64,000 nt of DNA from the NCBI RefSeq assembly GCF_027571405.1, contig NZ_CP092968.1:2812001-2876000 (forward strand). Reading direction: 5' to 3'. Positions 38,036 to 47,183 of the stretch are shown here, one piece after another. Numbering within the stretch: position 1 is the stretch's first letter; each line of letters opens with the position of its first letter. The stretch comes from Methylocystis parvus OBBP. GTDB taxonomy: Bacteria > Pseudomonadota > Alphaproteobacteria > Rhizobiales > Beijerinckiaceae. A program made the position numbers and the translations under genes. The notes beneath the pieces were generated by a model. It was not told the origin of the DNA. It worked only from the letters and a program-made list of their open reading frames with translations, and ran no database searches.

Positions 38036-38072
38036 GGCGGGAGGATGAGCGCTGGGGGACCCTCCTCCCGCC
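38036..38072 (+). terminator. GC-rich hairpin after fumC
   Basis: A 9-bp stem GGCGGGAGG / CCTCCCGCC encloses a 19-base loop and lies 14 bases past the fumC stop. There is no T-run, so it may be an mRNA-stabilising structure rather than an intrinsic terminator. Confidence 0.35.
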
Positions 38073-38279
38073 CCGGTCGGAGGCCTGCCCCATCAGCCCC
38101 GCCTCCGACGCCCGCCTCGTTCAGCGGACAGGGCCAAAGCTAAGCGCCTCCGTCTGAGCGCGATGTGCGATGGCGCACGAGCCCTATTGCCGCCATAAAT
38201 CTGATAAGGAGTTCGTGCAAGCGTCGCCCCGGCCGCGCGCCGGCATTCTCATAACCAGACTTGTTGGAAGCATCTTTCC

Positions 38280-39533
38280 ATGCGGATTCTTCGTGGTTGC
38301 CTCGCTATGCTTCTCGTGCTGGGCGCGGCGGCCTGCGCGGGACGGCCGCATGGGGTTCTCATACCCACGCATTACGAGCCGCCCGGCGCCAGCATCGTGA
38401 AATTGATGGTCGCCACGACCCGCGCGCCGGACGAAACGCAGCCCGGCGAGATGTTTTCGGGCGAACGCGGCGGCGCGCTCTCATTCGCCGACATCACCGT
38501 ATCGATTCCGCCCGACGCCTATCGCAAGGTGGGCGAAGTGCAATGGCCCGAGAGCGAGACGCCCGATCCCGCGCGCGAATTCACGACGGTGGACGCGCAT
38601 ATTCTCTCCCGCGAGGCCGCGCTCGCGGAATTCAACCGGCGCGTCGCCAAGACGCCGAAGCGGCAGACGCTGGTCTTCGTCCACGGCTTCAATACGCGTT
38701 TCGCCGAAGCCGTCTACCGCTTCGCGCAGATCTCCCATGATTCCACGGCGGACGTCGTGCCGGTGCTGTTCACCTGGCCGTCGCGCGGCAAGCTGCTCGC
38801 TTATGGCTACGACCATGAGAGCGCCAGCTATTCGCGGGACGCGCTGGAGAGTCTCCTCGCGGCCCTCGCCCGCAATCCCAATGTCGGCGAGATTTCCATT
38901 CTCGCGCATTCCATGGGCAATTGGGTGACCCTCGAGGCGCTGCGTCAGATGGCGATTCGCGATCGCGGCCTGCCGGGCAAGATCAAGAACGTCATGCTCG
39001 CCGCGCCGGACGTCGATTTCGACGTGTTCAAGCGGCAGATCGTGGCGATGGGCGTGCGGCCGTCGCTTTTCACCATTTTCGTTTCGCGCGACGATGAGGC
39101 GCTCGCCGTCTCCAAGCGCGTCTGGGGCGACAAGCCGCGGCTCGGCGCCGTCAATCCGCAGGCCGAGCCCTATCGCGACGTGCTGGATCGAGACCGCATC
39201 CAGGTGGTGGATCTCACCGACGTCTCGTCGGGCGGCGGCGATTCGCTCGGCCACACCAAATTCGCCGAGGCGCCCGCCGTGGTGCGCTCCATCGGCGCGC
39301 GGCTCGCGACGGGCCAGACGCTCTCCGACGGCGGGGCCGGCGTGGGCGAGAAGCTGGGCATGGCCGCCGCCGGCGCCGCTTCGACCGTCGGCGCGGCGGC
39401 GGGCGTGGCCGTGGCGACGCCTTTCGCCATCGTCGATCCGCGCACGCGCGAGAATCTCAGCGACCATTTCGACGATGTGGGCAATCACGCCGGCCATACG
39501 TTCGAGCATGGCGCCAGCGTTCTGCGGCCCTGA
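38280..39533 (+). CDS. DUF900 alpha/beta-hydrolase lipoprotein
   Basis: A 417-residue predicted lipoprotein: hydrophobic N-terminus MRILRGCLAMLLVLGAAACAG with a probable lipidated cysteine at 19. The hydrolase domain (about 110-300) contains TLVFVHGFNTRFAEAVYRFAQI, FTWPSRGKLLAYGYDHESASYSRDAL and the nucleophile elbow LAHSMGNWVTLEAL, hallmarks of DUF900. A Gly/Ala-rich tail (350-417) follows. Substrate is unknown; an envelope esterase or lipase is likely. It stands alone with no operon partner. Confidence 0.83.
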   Translation: MRILRGCLAMLLVLGAAACAGRPHGVLIPTHYEPPGASIVKLMVATTRAPDETQPGEMFSGERGGALSFADITVSIPPDAYRKVGEVQWPESETPDPAREFTTVDAHILSREAALAEFNRRVAKTPKRQTLVFVHGFNTRFAEAVYRFAQISHDSTADVVPVLFTWPSRGKLLAYGYDHESASYSRDALESLLAALARNPNVGEISILAHSMGNWVTLEALRQMAIRDRGLPGKIKNVMLAAPDVDFDVFKRQIVAMGVRPSLFTIFVSRDDEALAVSKRVWGDKPRLGAVNPQAEPYRDVLDRDRIQVVDLTDVSSGGGDSLGHTKFAEAPAVVRSIGARLATGQTLSDGGAGVGEKLGMAAAGAASTVGAAAGVAVATPFAIVDPRTRENLSDHFDDVGNHAGHTFEHGASVLRP

Positions 39534-39581
39534 GCGAACAAACCCAATTTGCGAGCCGGCGCCCGATCCTGCTGGTGACCT

Positions 39582-40676
39582 CTAAAACGGCGCCTGTTTC
39601 GCCGCCGCCACATAGGCGTCCGCGTCTTCCTTCAGCAGCAGCCGCTCCTTGACGAGCCTGTCGGCGACGACGCGCATCGTGGCGACGAAATAAGCGCGCG
39701 AGCCATAGCGCTCGACGAGCGATGAGCGGGGGTCGCCGGCCTTCTCGCGATCGGCCTTGGCGGCGGGAAAGGGAAAGGCGGCCGCGGCGGCGCAAGGCGG
39801 CCCCTTTGGATCCCTGCGCGCGGCAAATCCGATGAAGGTCGCGATCGGAAGGGCGCGGTCCGGCAGACGCAGGCCCGAGGCCTCATTGCCGTCCGCGTCG
39901 ATTTTGGGAACGAGCCGCTCGTCCGAAAGCGGCGCGGGCAGGCTCGGGATTTTCGGCCAGACGAGGCGCGCCGCCTTTGCGAGATCGGCGGCGCCCGGCG
40001 CCCGCGATGCGGGCGGCTTTACGCCCCTGGTCCAATCGTCAAGGACCACGAGCAGGGCCCGAAGCGCCGGCGCTTGCGCGCGCGAATCCATGGGCATGGC
40101 GCAGTTGGCGCCGGCGCCGGACGTCGTCCCGGCGAGGAAAAAGCTGCGTCGATTTTCGGGCTCGGGACCCGTCGGCGCGGGCCGGGGCGCCGCGCGCCAA
40201 TAGGCGTCGCTCCCCCAGACCTCGACGCCGCGCGGCGTCTTTGCGGCGCCGATGCTCGCATCCTGCAGCAGAAGCCCGTCGAAAAGCGCGCCCGCTCCGG
40301 CGAGCGCGGCGCCCGCCTCGCCGCTTCCATACGCCAGAACGCGCCTGGCGCCGGTCTTTTCCCGCAGGCGCGGCAGCAGATCGCGTAACGCCTCAGCGCG
40401 GCTCGGCGCCGGGAGGGTGGCGAGATCGAGCGCGGCGACGGTCATGCCGCGCGCCAAAGCCGTGGCCGCGAGATCGGATTGCTGCGCAATATCGATGAGG
40501 AGCGCCGCGCCCGGAGCGGGCGTTTTGCTGCGCAGCAATCTGATGGGAAGCGTCGCCTCCTTGCCGTCGATTTTCAGCGCGGCGCGAAGGTCTCCGCCCG
40601 TCTCCTCCAATTTCAGGAGTTCGGCGCGGGCGGGCAGACAGAAGAAAAGACCAAACAAAAATAGAGATCTATGCAT
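39582..40676 (-). CDS. secreted alpha/beta-hydrolase domain protein (Abhydrolase_10-like)
   Basis: A 364-residue protein with signal peptide MHRSLFLFGLFFCLPARA. The C-terminal half carries the block LVPKIDADGNEASGLRLPDRALPIATFIG and DPRSSLVERYGSRAYFVATMRVVADRLV, which I associate with the Abhydrolase_10 family. The serine-elbow region reads VLAYGSGEAGAALAGAG, which is not a standard GxSxG, so catalytic competence is unclear. Start ATG 40676 overlaps the udgX stop by eight bases, so the two genes are probably cotranscribed. The substrate is unknown. Confidence 0.6.
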   Translation of the reverse strand: MHRSLFLFGLFFCLPARAELLKLEETGGDLRAALKIDGKEATLPIRLLRSKTPAPGAALLIDIAQQSDLAATALARGMTVAALDLATLPAPSRAEALRDLLPRLREKTGARRVLAYGSGEAGAALAGAGALFDGLLLQDASIGAAKTPRGVEVWGSDAYWRAAPRPAPTGPEPENRRSFFLAGTTSGAGANCAMPMDSRAQAPALRALLVVLDDWTRGVKPPASRAPGAADLAKAARLVWPKIPSLPAPLSDERLVPKIDADGNEASGLRLPDRALPIATFIGFAARRDPKGPPCAAAAAFPFPAAKADREKAGDPRSSLVERYGSRAYFVATMRVVADRLVKERLLLKEDADAYVAAAKQAPF

Positions 40677-41292
40677 TCGCCTGCATTCCGTCGCCGGCCC
40701 GCGCCCATTCGGCGGCGATTGCAAGATCGCTCAGGAAAAGGGCCCACTCTCTCCGCTTATCCTCTTCCTCCTGGAGGCGCAGCAGAAAAGAGGGGTGGAT
40801 AGTCGCGAGGAATTTGGCCTCCCGGTCGAGATCGATGAGCCGGCCGCGAAGTCGCGACACCGGCTCGGCGCGGGCGAGCACGCCGCGTATGGCGCTGGCG
40901 CCCAGGGCGACGATGAGGCCGGGCGCGACGATCGCGCGCTCCTGCGCGAGCCACCAGCGGCAGGCGTCGATTTCGCCAGCGTCGGGCTTCTTGTGGAGGC
41001 GGCGCTTGCCGCGAGGCTCGAATTTGAAATGCTTGACCGCATTGGTGACGAAGCATTCCTCGCGCGGCATGCCGACCTTGGAGAGAGCCTTGTCCAGCAC
41101 CCGCCCGGCGGGCCCGACAAAGGGCCGGCCGGAGAGATCCTCGGCGTCGCCGGGCTGCTCGCCGACCAGCATCACGCGCGCGCCGCGGGGTCCCTCGCCC
41201 GGCACGGCCTGCGTGGCGTTCTGATAAAGCGGGCAGCGCGTGCAGATTTCCTCCTCGCCGGCCAGCGCCGCGAGGGTCATGAATTCGGACAT
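40669..41292 (-). CDS. udgX: UdgX-type uracil-DNA glycosylase
   Basis: A 207-residue family 4-like uracil-DNA glycosylase that removes uracil from DNA. It has the iron-sulfur cysteines (EICTRCPLYQNAT), the active-site motif GEQPGDAEDLSGRPFVGPAGR and the C-terminal IHPSFLLRL. The loop KRRLHKKP closely matches the KRRIH loop that defines UdgX, whose histidine forms a covalent bond with the abasic product in mycobacterial UdgX. I chose ATG 41292 because the frame upstream to 41448 has no conserved sequence. It is overlapped by the next gene on the same strand. Confidence 0.86.
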   Translation of the reverse strand: MSEFMTLAALAGEEEICTRCPLYQNATQAVPGEGPRGARVMLVGEQPGDAEDLSGRPFVGPAGRVLDKALSKVGMPREECFVTNAVKHFKFEPRGKRRLHKKPDAGEIDACRWWLAQERAIVAPGLIVALGASAIRGVLARAEPVSRLRGRLIDLDREAKFLATIHPSFLLRLQEEEDKRREWALFLSDLAIAAEWARAGDGMQANA

Positions 41293-41339
41293 GAAGCCTA
41301 ACGCGGGAGGCGGAGACGAGTTCGCGCCCTCGAGCGGGA

Positions 41340-41819
41340 TCACGCCTCGCCCGGGCGGTCCCGATCCAGCGCCTTGGCCGCGAGTTCGTCGAGATAGGCC
41401 GCGAAGCTCTTTTCGGCCGTCTCGCCCAGTTCGCGCAGATAGCGCCACGTATAGATGCCCGTGCGGTGCATATCGTCGAAATCGAGGCGGATGGCGTAAT
41501 TGCCGACCGGCGCGACGGCGATGATCGCGACGTGTCGCTTCCCGCCGATCGTCTTCCGCTCCGCGGGCGAATGGCCCTGCACCTCGGCGCTGGGGCTTCT
41601 CACGCGGAGCAGCTCGGCGCTCATCGTGAAGCTCGTCCCGTCATCGAAGGCGACGCGCAGATTGCGGCCATTGTCGAGCAGGCGGATTTCCGTGGGCCAC
41701 GGGTCGGAGGAAGGGTTCGCGGTCAAGGGCGGCTCCGGGAAGCGTCGGTCCAGCGATCTTAGCCCGGCGTGCGGCGTCGCCGAAAGCGGCCCCAATATCG
41801 ATATTTGCGATAGCAGCAT
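41340..41819 (-). CDS. DUF971 domain protein
   Basis: A small DUF971 protein, the fold also found at the N-terminus of gamma-butyrobetaine hydroxylases. Typical blocks are PTEIRLLDNGRNLRVAFDDGTSFTMSAELLRVRSPSAEVQGH and VGNYAIRLDFDDMHRTGIYTWRYLREL. From ATG 41819 it is 159 residues. The first 30 are not conserved, so a TTG at 41726 (128 residues) is a credible start. Function is unknown, although many DUF971 genes lie near iron-sulfur or molybdenum cofactor genes. Here it is divergent from moaA and 47 bases upstream of the chosen udgX start. Confidence 0.8.
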   Translation of the reverse strand: MLLSQISILGPLSATPHAGLRSLDRRFPEPPLTANPSSDPWPTEIRLLDNGRNLRVAFDDGTSFTMSAELLRVRSPSAEVQGHSPAERKTIGGKRHVAIIAVAPVGNYAIRLDFDDMHRTGIYTWRYLRELGETAEKSFAAYLDELAAKALDRDRPGEA

Positions 41820-41907
41820 GAAAATCGCCGGGCTTCACGGCGTTTGAAGACGGCAATATATGTGGCCCTCGGGGCAGGCTCCGCTCGCCCATATGGAAAT
41901 CCCGGCT

Positions 41908-42945
41908 ATGAACGCCTTCACGCATAAGCCAGAAGCCGCGACGCCCGCGCCGCTCGTCGATCCTTACGGACGCGCGGTCTCCTATGTGCGCGTATCGGTG
42001 ACGGACCGCTGCGATTTCCGCTGCGTCTATTGCATGGCCGAGCATATGACCTTCCTGCCCAGGAAGGACCTGCTGACGCTGGAGGAGCTCGGCCGGCTCT
42101 GTTCGGCCTTCGTCGCGCGCGGCGCGAAGAAGCTGCGCATCACCGGCGGCGAGCCGCTGATGCGCCATGACGTGATGAAGCTTTTTCGCGCGCTCTCGCG
42201 CCATCTGGTCTCGGGCAGGCTCGAAGAGCTGACCCTCACCACCAACGGCTCGCAGCTTGCGCGCTTCGCCGAAGAGCTCGTTGATTGCGGCGTGAGGCGG
42301 ATCAACGTCTCGCTGGATACGCTCGACGAAAGGCGCTTCAAGGCGCTGACCCGCACGGGCGACCACGCCCGCGTTCTGACGGGGATCGACGCGGCGCTGA
42401 AGGCCGGCTTGAGCGTGAAGCTCAACGCCGTGGCGCTGAAGGGCGTCAATGAGGAGGAATTCGTTCCCCTCGTCCGCTTCGCCCATGAGCGCGGCATGGA
42501 CATGACCTTCATCGAGGTGATGCCGCTGGGCGAGGTCGACGGGCCGGCGCGGGTCGATCAATATCTGCCCATGACGTCCGTGCGCGAGACGCTCGGCGCG
42601 GCTTTCACGCTGACCGAGATCGACTACCGCACTGGCGGTCCGGCCCGCTACATGCGCGCCGAGGAAACCGGCGGGCGCGTCGGCTTCATCACGCCGATGA
42701 CCCATAATTTCTGCGAGAGCTGCAATCGCGTGCGCGTCACCTGCACCGGGACCCTTTATATGTGCCTCGGCCAGGAGGACGCCGCCGATCTGCGCGGGCC
42801 CCTGCGCGAGAGCGCCGACGACGCGCTTCTCCACGCCGCGATCGAGGCGGCGATTTTGCGCAAGCCCAAGGGGCATGATTTCATCATCGACCGCGCGACG
42901 CAGGCGCCGTCGGTTTCGCGGCATATGAGCATGACGGGCGGCTGA
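41908..42945 (+). CDS. moaA: GTP 3',8-cyclase MoaA
   Basis: The radical SAM enzyme that starts molybdenum cofactor synthesis from GTP. The 345-residue protein has the SAM-cluster cysteines 35, 39 and 42 in [18 protein letters not shown], and the second cluster in [14 protein letters not shown]...MC. It ends in the functional Gly-Gly. ATG 41908 was preferred to in-frame starts at 41860 and 41893 because GGAAAT lies at a suitable distance. No other moa genes are nearby. The stop overlaps the next start (TGATG), so the downstream dehydrogenase is translationally coupled. Confidence 0.95.
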   Translation: MNAFTHKPEAATPAPLVDPYGRAVSYVRVSVTDRCDFRCVYCMAEHMTFLPRKDLLTLEELGRLCSAFVARGAKKLRITGGEPLMRHDVMKLFRALSRHLVSGRLEELTLTTNGSQLARFAEELVDCGVRRINVSLDTLDERRFKALTRTGDHARVLTGIDAALKAGLSVKLNAVALKGVNEEEFVPLVRFAHERGMDMTFIEVMPLGEVDGPARVDQYLPMTSVRETLGAAFTLTEIDYRTGGPARYMRAEETGGRVGFITPMTHNFCESCNRVRVTCTGTLYMCLGQEDAADLRGPLRESADDALLHAAIEAAILRKPKGHDFIIDRATQAPSVSRHMSMTGG

Positions 42946-43835
42946 TGTCGGACTCGAAAAACGCCGCCTCGCATATCGCCTTCCTCGGTCTCGGCGTCAT
43001 GGGCTATCCCATGGCCGGCCATCTCGCTCGCGCCGGTCATGGAGTGACGGTCTATAACCGCACGACGGCCAAGGCGGAGAAATTCGCCGCGCAGCATGGC
43101 GCGGCTTTCGCGCCGACGCCAAGGCAGGCGGCCGAGGGCGCGGACTTCGTCTTCTCCTGCGTCGGCAATGACGACGACCTTCGCTCCGTGACGCTTGGAC
43201 CGGACGGCGCCTTCGCCGGCATGAAATCGGGCGCGATCTTCGTCGACCACACCACCGCTTCGGCCGGGATCGCGCGCGAGCTTTACGCCGAGGCGAAGAA
43301 GCGCGGCCTCGGGGCGATCGACGCGCCGATCTCGGGCGGACAGGCGGGGGCCGAGAACGGCAAGCTGACCGCGATGTGCGGCGGGGAGCCCGAGATTTAC
43401 GCGAAAGCCGAGCCTGTGATGGCCGCCTATTCCCGCGCCTGCCGGCTGATGGGGCCGCCGGGCGCGGGCCAGCTCACCAAGATGGTCAATCAGATCGCCA
43501 TCGCCGGCCTGATCCAGAGCCTCTCCGAGGCGCTGCATTTCGCCAAAAGCGCCGGGCTCGACGCCGAGGCCGTGATCGACCTCATCAGGAACGGCGCGGC
43601 GCAGAGCTGGCAGATGGAGAACCGCACCGGAACCATGCTGGCGGGCGCATTCGACCACGGATTCGCGGTCGAATGGATGCGCAAGGATCTGGCGATCTGT
43701 CTGGCGGAGGCCCGCCGCAACGGGGCGAAGCTGCCCGTGGCCGCGCTGGTCGATCAGTTCTACGCCGAGGTCGAAACCATGGGCGGCAAGCGCTGGGACA
43801 CGTCGAGCCTCTTTGCGCGGCTCGAAAGAAAATAA
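42945..43835 (+). CDS. NAD(P)-dependent beta-hydroxyacid dehydrogenase (3-hydroxyisobutyrate dehydrogenase family)
   Basis: A 296-residue oxidoreductase. It has the Rossmann motif FLGLGVMGYPMAGHLARAGH (residues 13-32), the substrate-binding DAPISGGQAGAENGKL and the catalytic lysine in GAGQLTKMVNQI. This family includes 3-hydroxyisobutyrate, tartronate semialdehyde and glyoxylate/succinic semialdehyde reductases. The sequence alone does not decide which. It overlaps the moaA stop by one base. A functional link to molybdenum cofactor synthesis is not obvious. Confidence 0.88.
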   Translation: MSDSKNAASHIAFLGLGVMGYPMAGHLARAGHGVTVYNRTTAKAEKFAAQHGAAFAPTPRQAAEGADFVFSCVGNDDDLRSVTLGPDGAFAGMKSGAIFVDHTTASAGIARELYAEAKKRGLGAIDAPISGGQAGAENGKLTAMCGGEPEIYAKAEPVMAAYSRACRLMGPPGAGQLTKMVNQIAIAGLIQSLSEALHFAKSAGLDAEAVIDLIRNGAAQSWQMENRTGTMLAGAFDHGFAVEWMRKDLAICLAEARRNGAKLPVAALVDQFYAEVETMGGKRWDTSSLFARLERK

Positions 43836-44105
43836 CGCTCACAGCCGCTTTTGCTGCGGCGCTTCGCGGCGACGTTTTCAAGAACAGATTTTTGATTCTG
43901 TTAGATTTTCTGACGTTGTCGTCAGCGCGCATGCGGCGAAATTGTGGCGCGGCCGGCGAGAGAAAAATTTTTTTGTGGCGCCGATGCAACCATTTCTCGG
44001 GCTCGGCGTTTCTCTCCCAACAAGAAGAGGAACACCCAAGGCGGCGAGCGTCTGTGTACGCGTCGAGGGAAAAGTCCTGTCGCAACCCTATTGGGAGGGG
44101 CCCTT

Positions 44106-44420
44106 ATGGCCGTTATGCGCGAAAGCCCGTTCGCAAGCCGCACGTCGCGGATTGTTCTTGGAGCCACGATCGCCTTTGGTCTCGTCGCCGCTGTTGCCGC
44201 GGCCCCCACTGCGCCGGCTTCGAAGGTACAGTCCGCCGCCGCCGTTCAGGCGGCGGTCAGCGTCAACGATGACGGCATGCGTCCGCTCGCGCATGGGCCG
44301 GCGATCAGGGTGGGACGCGCTTACGGCGCCGAGGACGAAGACTGCACGCTCGTTTTGAAACCAAGCACAGACGAGCATGGCCGCGTCCGTTACATGCGCA
44401 GCGTGACCTGCACGAATTAA
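44106..44420 (+). CDS. small exported protein of unknown function
   Basis: I do not recognise this family. The 104-residue protein has an N-terminal signal-like segment (SRIVLGATIAFGLVAAVAAAPTAPA) and a polar mature part with two cysteines (EDCTLVLKPS and SVTCTN at the C-terminus) that could form a disulfide. ATG 44106 follows GGGAGGGG; ATG 44115 is an alternative. The 270 bases upstream include a lower-GC stretch (43870-43925), probably the promoter. It ends before a terminator, so it is an independent unit. Confidence 0.65.
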   Translation: MAVMRESPFASRTSRIVLGATIAFGLVAAVAAAPTAPASKVQSAAAVQAAVSVNDDGMRPLAHGPAIRVGRAYGAEDEDCTLVLKPSTDEHGRVRYMRSVTCTN

Positions 44421-44464
44421 ATCGCGCAGGCGTCCCCCGACCGCAAGGTCAAAGGCCACACTGG

Positions 44465-44510
44465 GAAGGCGAAGGCGGCTCGTCAAGAGCGCCTCCGCCT
44501 TCTGTTTTTT
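44465..44510 (+). terminator. intrinsic terminator after the small exported protein
   Basis: An imperfect GC-rich stem (GAAGGCGAAGGCGGCTC pairing with GAGCGCCTCCGCCTTC) is followed by TGTTTTTTG. Confidence 0.7.
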
Positions 44511-44701
44511 GTCATTCTGGAGCGTCGTGTCGTCAGTCCAAACCCGGCGATAGCCGAGCGCGCTTAAGGCGGCGTCGTAGAGGCGCGCGAAACGGTCAAG
44601 TTACGCGGCCGCCAAGCGCGAAAGATGACGGGGCATTTGGGCCAAGGCCTTCCCGTTAATGCGACCGCCGCAGACCCTTTGGACCCTTTGCTCTGATGTT
44701 T

Positions 44702-44741
44702 TCCGCCGTCATTGCTTCGCTACGCTCACAATGACGGCGGA
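44702..44741. repeat. short palindromic repeat, relative of the rsmA element
   Basis: A perfect 12-bp inverted repeat, CCGCCGTCATTG / CAATGACGGCGG, encloses a 14-base loop (CTTCGCTACGCTCA). No T-run follows, so it is not an intrinsic terminator. Its minus strand matches 21 of 25 bases with 11950-11974 in rsmA. Confidence 0.75.
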
Positions 44742-44789
44742 GAAACCCGCTTAAAAATTTCATATTCCGCCGCGCCGAAAAGCGAGCCG

Positions 44790-44818
44790 TTGACGCCCCC
44801 CGCGCCGCTACCTACTGT
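44790..44818 (+). promoter_or_regulatory. putative sigma-70 promoter of lysRS
   Basis: TTGACG (44790-44795), a 17-base spacer, and TACTGT (44813-44818) lie just upstream of the lysRS start. A start site near 44825 would give a leader of under 20 bases for ATG 44842, or about 35 for ATG 44860. Confidence 0.45.
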
Positions 44819-44841
44819 GCCGCGCTTCCCCCTACAGCCTG

Positions 44842-46554
44842 ATGGTTGCGTCCAAGCAAATGTCCGCTCCGCTCAATCTTTCGCCCGAACTTCTCGACGC
44901 TGCGCGCGTCTCGCCCGCCTGGCCCTTCGAGGAGGCGAAGAAGCTCGTCAAACGGATCGAAGCGAGCGGCCAGACTTCCGTGCTGTTCGAAACCGGCTAC
45001 GGCCCTTCCGGCCTGCCGCATATCGGCACGTTCGGCGAGGTGGCCCGCACCAGCATGGTGCGACGCGCTTTCGAGATCCTGACCGAGGGCGGGATCGCGA
45101 CGCGCCTCATCGCCTTCTCGGACGATATGGACGGGCTGCGCAAAGTCCCCGACAACATCCCCAATAAGGAGCTGGTCGCCGCCAATCTCGGCAAGCCGCT
45201 GACGCAGGTGCCGGACCCGTTCGGCACGCATGACAGTTTCGGCGCCCATAACAACGCCCGCCTGCGCGCCTTTCTCGACGCTTTCGGCTTCGATTACGAA
45301 TTCGCCTCCGCGACCGATTATTACAAAAGCGGCCGCTTCGACGCCGCGTTGAAGCACATGCTCGCCCGCTACGACGCAGTGATGAAGATCATGCTGCCGA
45401 GCTTCCGCGAGGAGCGTGCGGCGACCTATTCGCCCTTTCTGCCGATCCACCCGAAGACCGGGATCGTCATGCAGGTCCCGCTTGCGGGCATGGACGCGGA
45501 AGCCGGCGCGATCGACTGGGAAGACCCCGAAACGGGCGAGAAATTCACGACGCTCGTCACCGGCGGCCATTGCAAGCTGCAATGGAAGCCCGACTGGGCG
45601 ATGCGCTGGTATGCGCTGGGCGTCGACTATGAAATGGCCGGCAAGGATCTGATCGACTCGGTCAAGCTTTCCGGCCAGATCGTGCGCGCGCTGGGCGGCA
45701 AGCCGCCGGAGGGCTTCAATTACGAGCTCTTCCTCGACGAGAAGGGCCAGAAGATTTCGAAGTCGAAGGGCAACGGCCTGACGATCGAGGAATGGCTGAC
45801 CTATGCCAGCCCCGAATCGCTCGCGCAGTTCATGTTTCAAAAACCGACCGCCGCGAAGCGTCTGCATTTCGACGTCATCCCGCGCAATGTCGACGACTAT
45901 CTGAACTTTCTCGACGCCTATCAGCGGCAGGACTGGAAGAACCGGCTCGGCAATCCCGTCTGGCACATCCATGCCGGAAATCCGCCCGCGCCCGAGACGC
46001 TCGAACATGGCGGCGCGGCCGAGGGGACAAAGGGCGCGAGCGTCTCCTTCTCCATGCTGCTCAATCTCGCCGCCGTCGCCAACGCCGAGGACCCGGCGGT
46101 GCTCTGGGGTTTCCTCAAGCGCTACGCGCCCTCGGCGAGCCCGGAAAACCATCCGCGTCTCGACAAGCTCGTCGGTTACGCCGTCGCTTACTTCAAGGAC
46201 TTCGTGAAGCCGGCGAAGCAATATCGCGCCGCCGACGAGGTCGAGCGCGACGCGCTCGCGAAGATCGACGCGATTCTCGGCGCGCTCGGCGAAAATGCGA
46301 CGGCGGAAGAAATTCAGACCGCGCTTTATGACGTCGCCCGCGCCGAGCCGCGCTATCAGGACTTCGCCGCCAAGGGCGCGACGCCGGAGCGGCCGGGGGT
46401 CTCCAACGACTTCTTCAACATGCTCTATGAGGTGCTGCTCGGCGAGAAGAAAGGTCCGCGCTTCGGCTCCTTCGTCGCGCTTTACGGCGTCGCGAACTCC
46501 CGCAAGCTCATTGAGGACGCGCTTGAGGGCGCCTTCATAAAGTCCGCCGCCTGA
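44842..46554 (+). CDS. lysK: class I lysyl-tRNA synthetase
   Basis: Charges tRNA-Lys. This is the class I form, typical of archaea and many alphaproteobacteria, not the class II LysS of E. coli. The 570-residue protein has the HIGH-type motif LPHIGTFGE (residues about 57-65), the KMSKS-type motif KISKSKGN and the [15 protein letters not shown] segment of the class I family. ATG 44842 is used; ATG 44860 ([11 protein letters not shown]) is an alternative start. Its stop overlaps the following hydrolase start (TGATG). Confidence 0.95.
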   Translation: MVASKQMSAPLNLSPELLDAARVSPAWPFEEAKKLVKRIEASGQTSVLFETGYGPSGLPHIGTFGEVARTSMVRRAFEILTEGGIATRLIAFSDDMDGLRKVPDNIPNKELVAANLGKPLTQVPDPFGTHDSFGAHNNARLRAFLDAFGFDYEFASATDYYKSGRFDAALKHMLARYDAVMKIMLPSFREERAATYSPFLPIHPKTGIVMQVPLAGMDAEAGAIDWEDPETGEKFTTLVTGGHCKLQWKPDWAMRWYALGVDYEMAGKDLIDSVKLSGQIVRALGGKPPEGFNYELFLDEKGQKISKSKGNGLTIEEWLTYASPESLAQFMFQKPTAAKRLHFDVIPRNVDDYLNFLDAYQRQDWKNRLGNPVWHIHAGNPPAPETLEHGGAAEGTKGASVSFSMLLNLAAVANAEDPAVLWGFLKRYAPSASPENHPRLDKLVGYAVAYFKDFVKPAKQYRAADEVERDALAKIDAILGALGENATAEEIQTALYDVARAEPRYQDFAAKGATPERPGVSNDFFNMLYEVLLGEKKGPRFGSFVALYGVANSRKLIEDALEGAFIKSAA

Positions 46555-47102
46555 TGCGCGCCGCCGAGGCCGATATTCTCGTCATTCCGGGCTATCTCGA
46601 CTCCGGTCCCGATCATTGGCAGAGCCGCTGGGAGAAAAAGCTCTCGACGGCGCGACGGGTCCAGCAGCGCGACTGGGCGAACCCCAAGCGTGACGAATGG
46701 GTCGGGACGATCGCGCGGGAAATCCGCGCCGCGCCGCGTCCGGCGATATTGGTCGCCCATTCGCTGGGCGTCGTCGCCGCGCTTCATGCTGCGCAGCAAT
46801 CGCCGGAAAAAATCGCCGGCGCCTTTCTCGTCGCGCCGCCCTCGGAGCAGGTGATCCGGGAGCTGCCAACGGTCGATTCGGCCTTTCTGCCGGTTCCCCG
46901 CGCGCGCCTGCCTTTCCCGGCGATTCTCGTCGGCGGCGATAACGACCCCTATGCCGATCTCCTCTTCCCGCGCCGCCTCGCGGAAGACATCGGCGCGCGT
47001 TTCATCGACGCGGGCGCGGCCGGGCATATCAATGTCGAGAGCGGCCACGGCCCCTGGCCCGAGGGTTTGCTCGCTTTCGCGCATTTCGTCGCGAAGCTGT
47101 AG
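46554..47102 (+). CDS. RBBP9/YdeN-family alpha/beta-hydrolase
   Basis: A 182-residue serine hydrolase of the RBBP9/YdeN family. It has the N-terminal ILVIPGYLDSGPDHWQSRWE, nucleophile elbow ILVAHSLGVVAAL, the aspartate region LVGGDNDPYAD and the catalytic histidine region GAAGHINVESGHGPWPEG. Biological substrates of bacterial members are mostly unknown. It is translationally coupled to lysRS (TGATG overlap). No signal peptide, so cytosolic. Confidence 0.9.
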   Translation: MRAAEADILVIPGYLDSGPDHWQSRWEKKLSTARRVQQRDWANPKRDEWVGTIAREIRAAPRPAILVAHSLGVVAALHAAQQSPEKIAGAFLVAPPSEQVIRELPTVDSAFLPVPRARLPFPAILVGGDNDPYADLLFPRRLAEDIGARFIDAGAAGHINVESGHGPWPEGLLAFAHFVAKL

Positions 47103-47125
47103 GCCGCTCGCCGCCTTTGTCGGCG

Positions 47126-47158
47126 GAAAAACAGAACGGCCGGCGCAAAGGCCGGCCG
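47126..47158 (-). terminator. intrinsic terminator of the L,D-transpeptidase gene
   Basis: An 8-bp stem CGGCCGGC / GCCGGCCG (47137-47144, 47151-47158) is followed on the minus strand by GTTCTGTTTTT. It lies 25 bases after the stop of the minus-strand gene. Confidence 0.75.
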
Positions 47159-47183
47159 AAATCAATCGTCTTGGGCGCGACGC

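Larger units (their letters stand above)
44421..44841. other. 421-base intergenic region upstream of lysRS
   Basis: Holds, in order, an intrinsic terminator (44465-44510), a palindromic repeat related to the one in rsmA (44702-44741) and a sigma-70-like promoter (44790-44818). About 190 bases between 44511 and 44701 show nothing recognisable. Confidence 0.6.

Noticed and set aside
38170..38400. Small plus-strand frame overlapping the DUF900 lipoprotein start
   Set aside because: It overlaps the signal peptide of a better-supported gene in another frame and has no ribosome-binding site or recognisable sequence.
41641..42924. Minus-strand open frame of 427 codons opposite moaA
   Set aside because: moaA on the plus strand has all radical SAM motifs. 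The antisense frame lacks any motif and has typical shadow composition.
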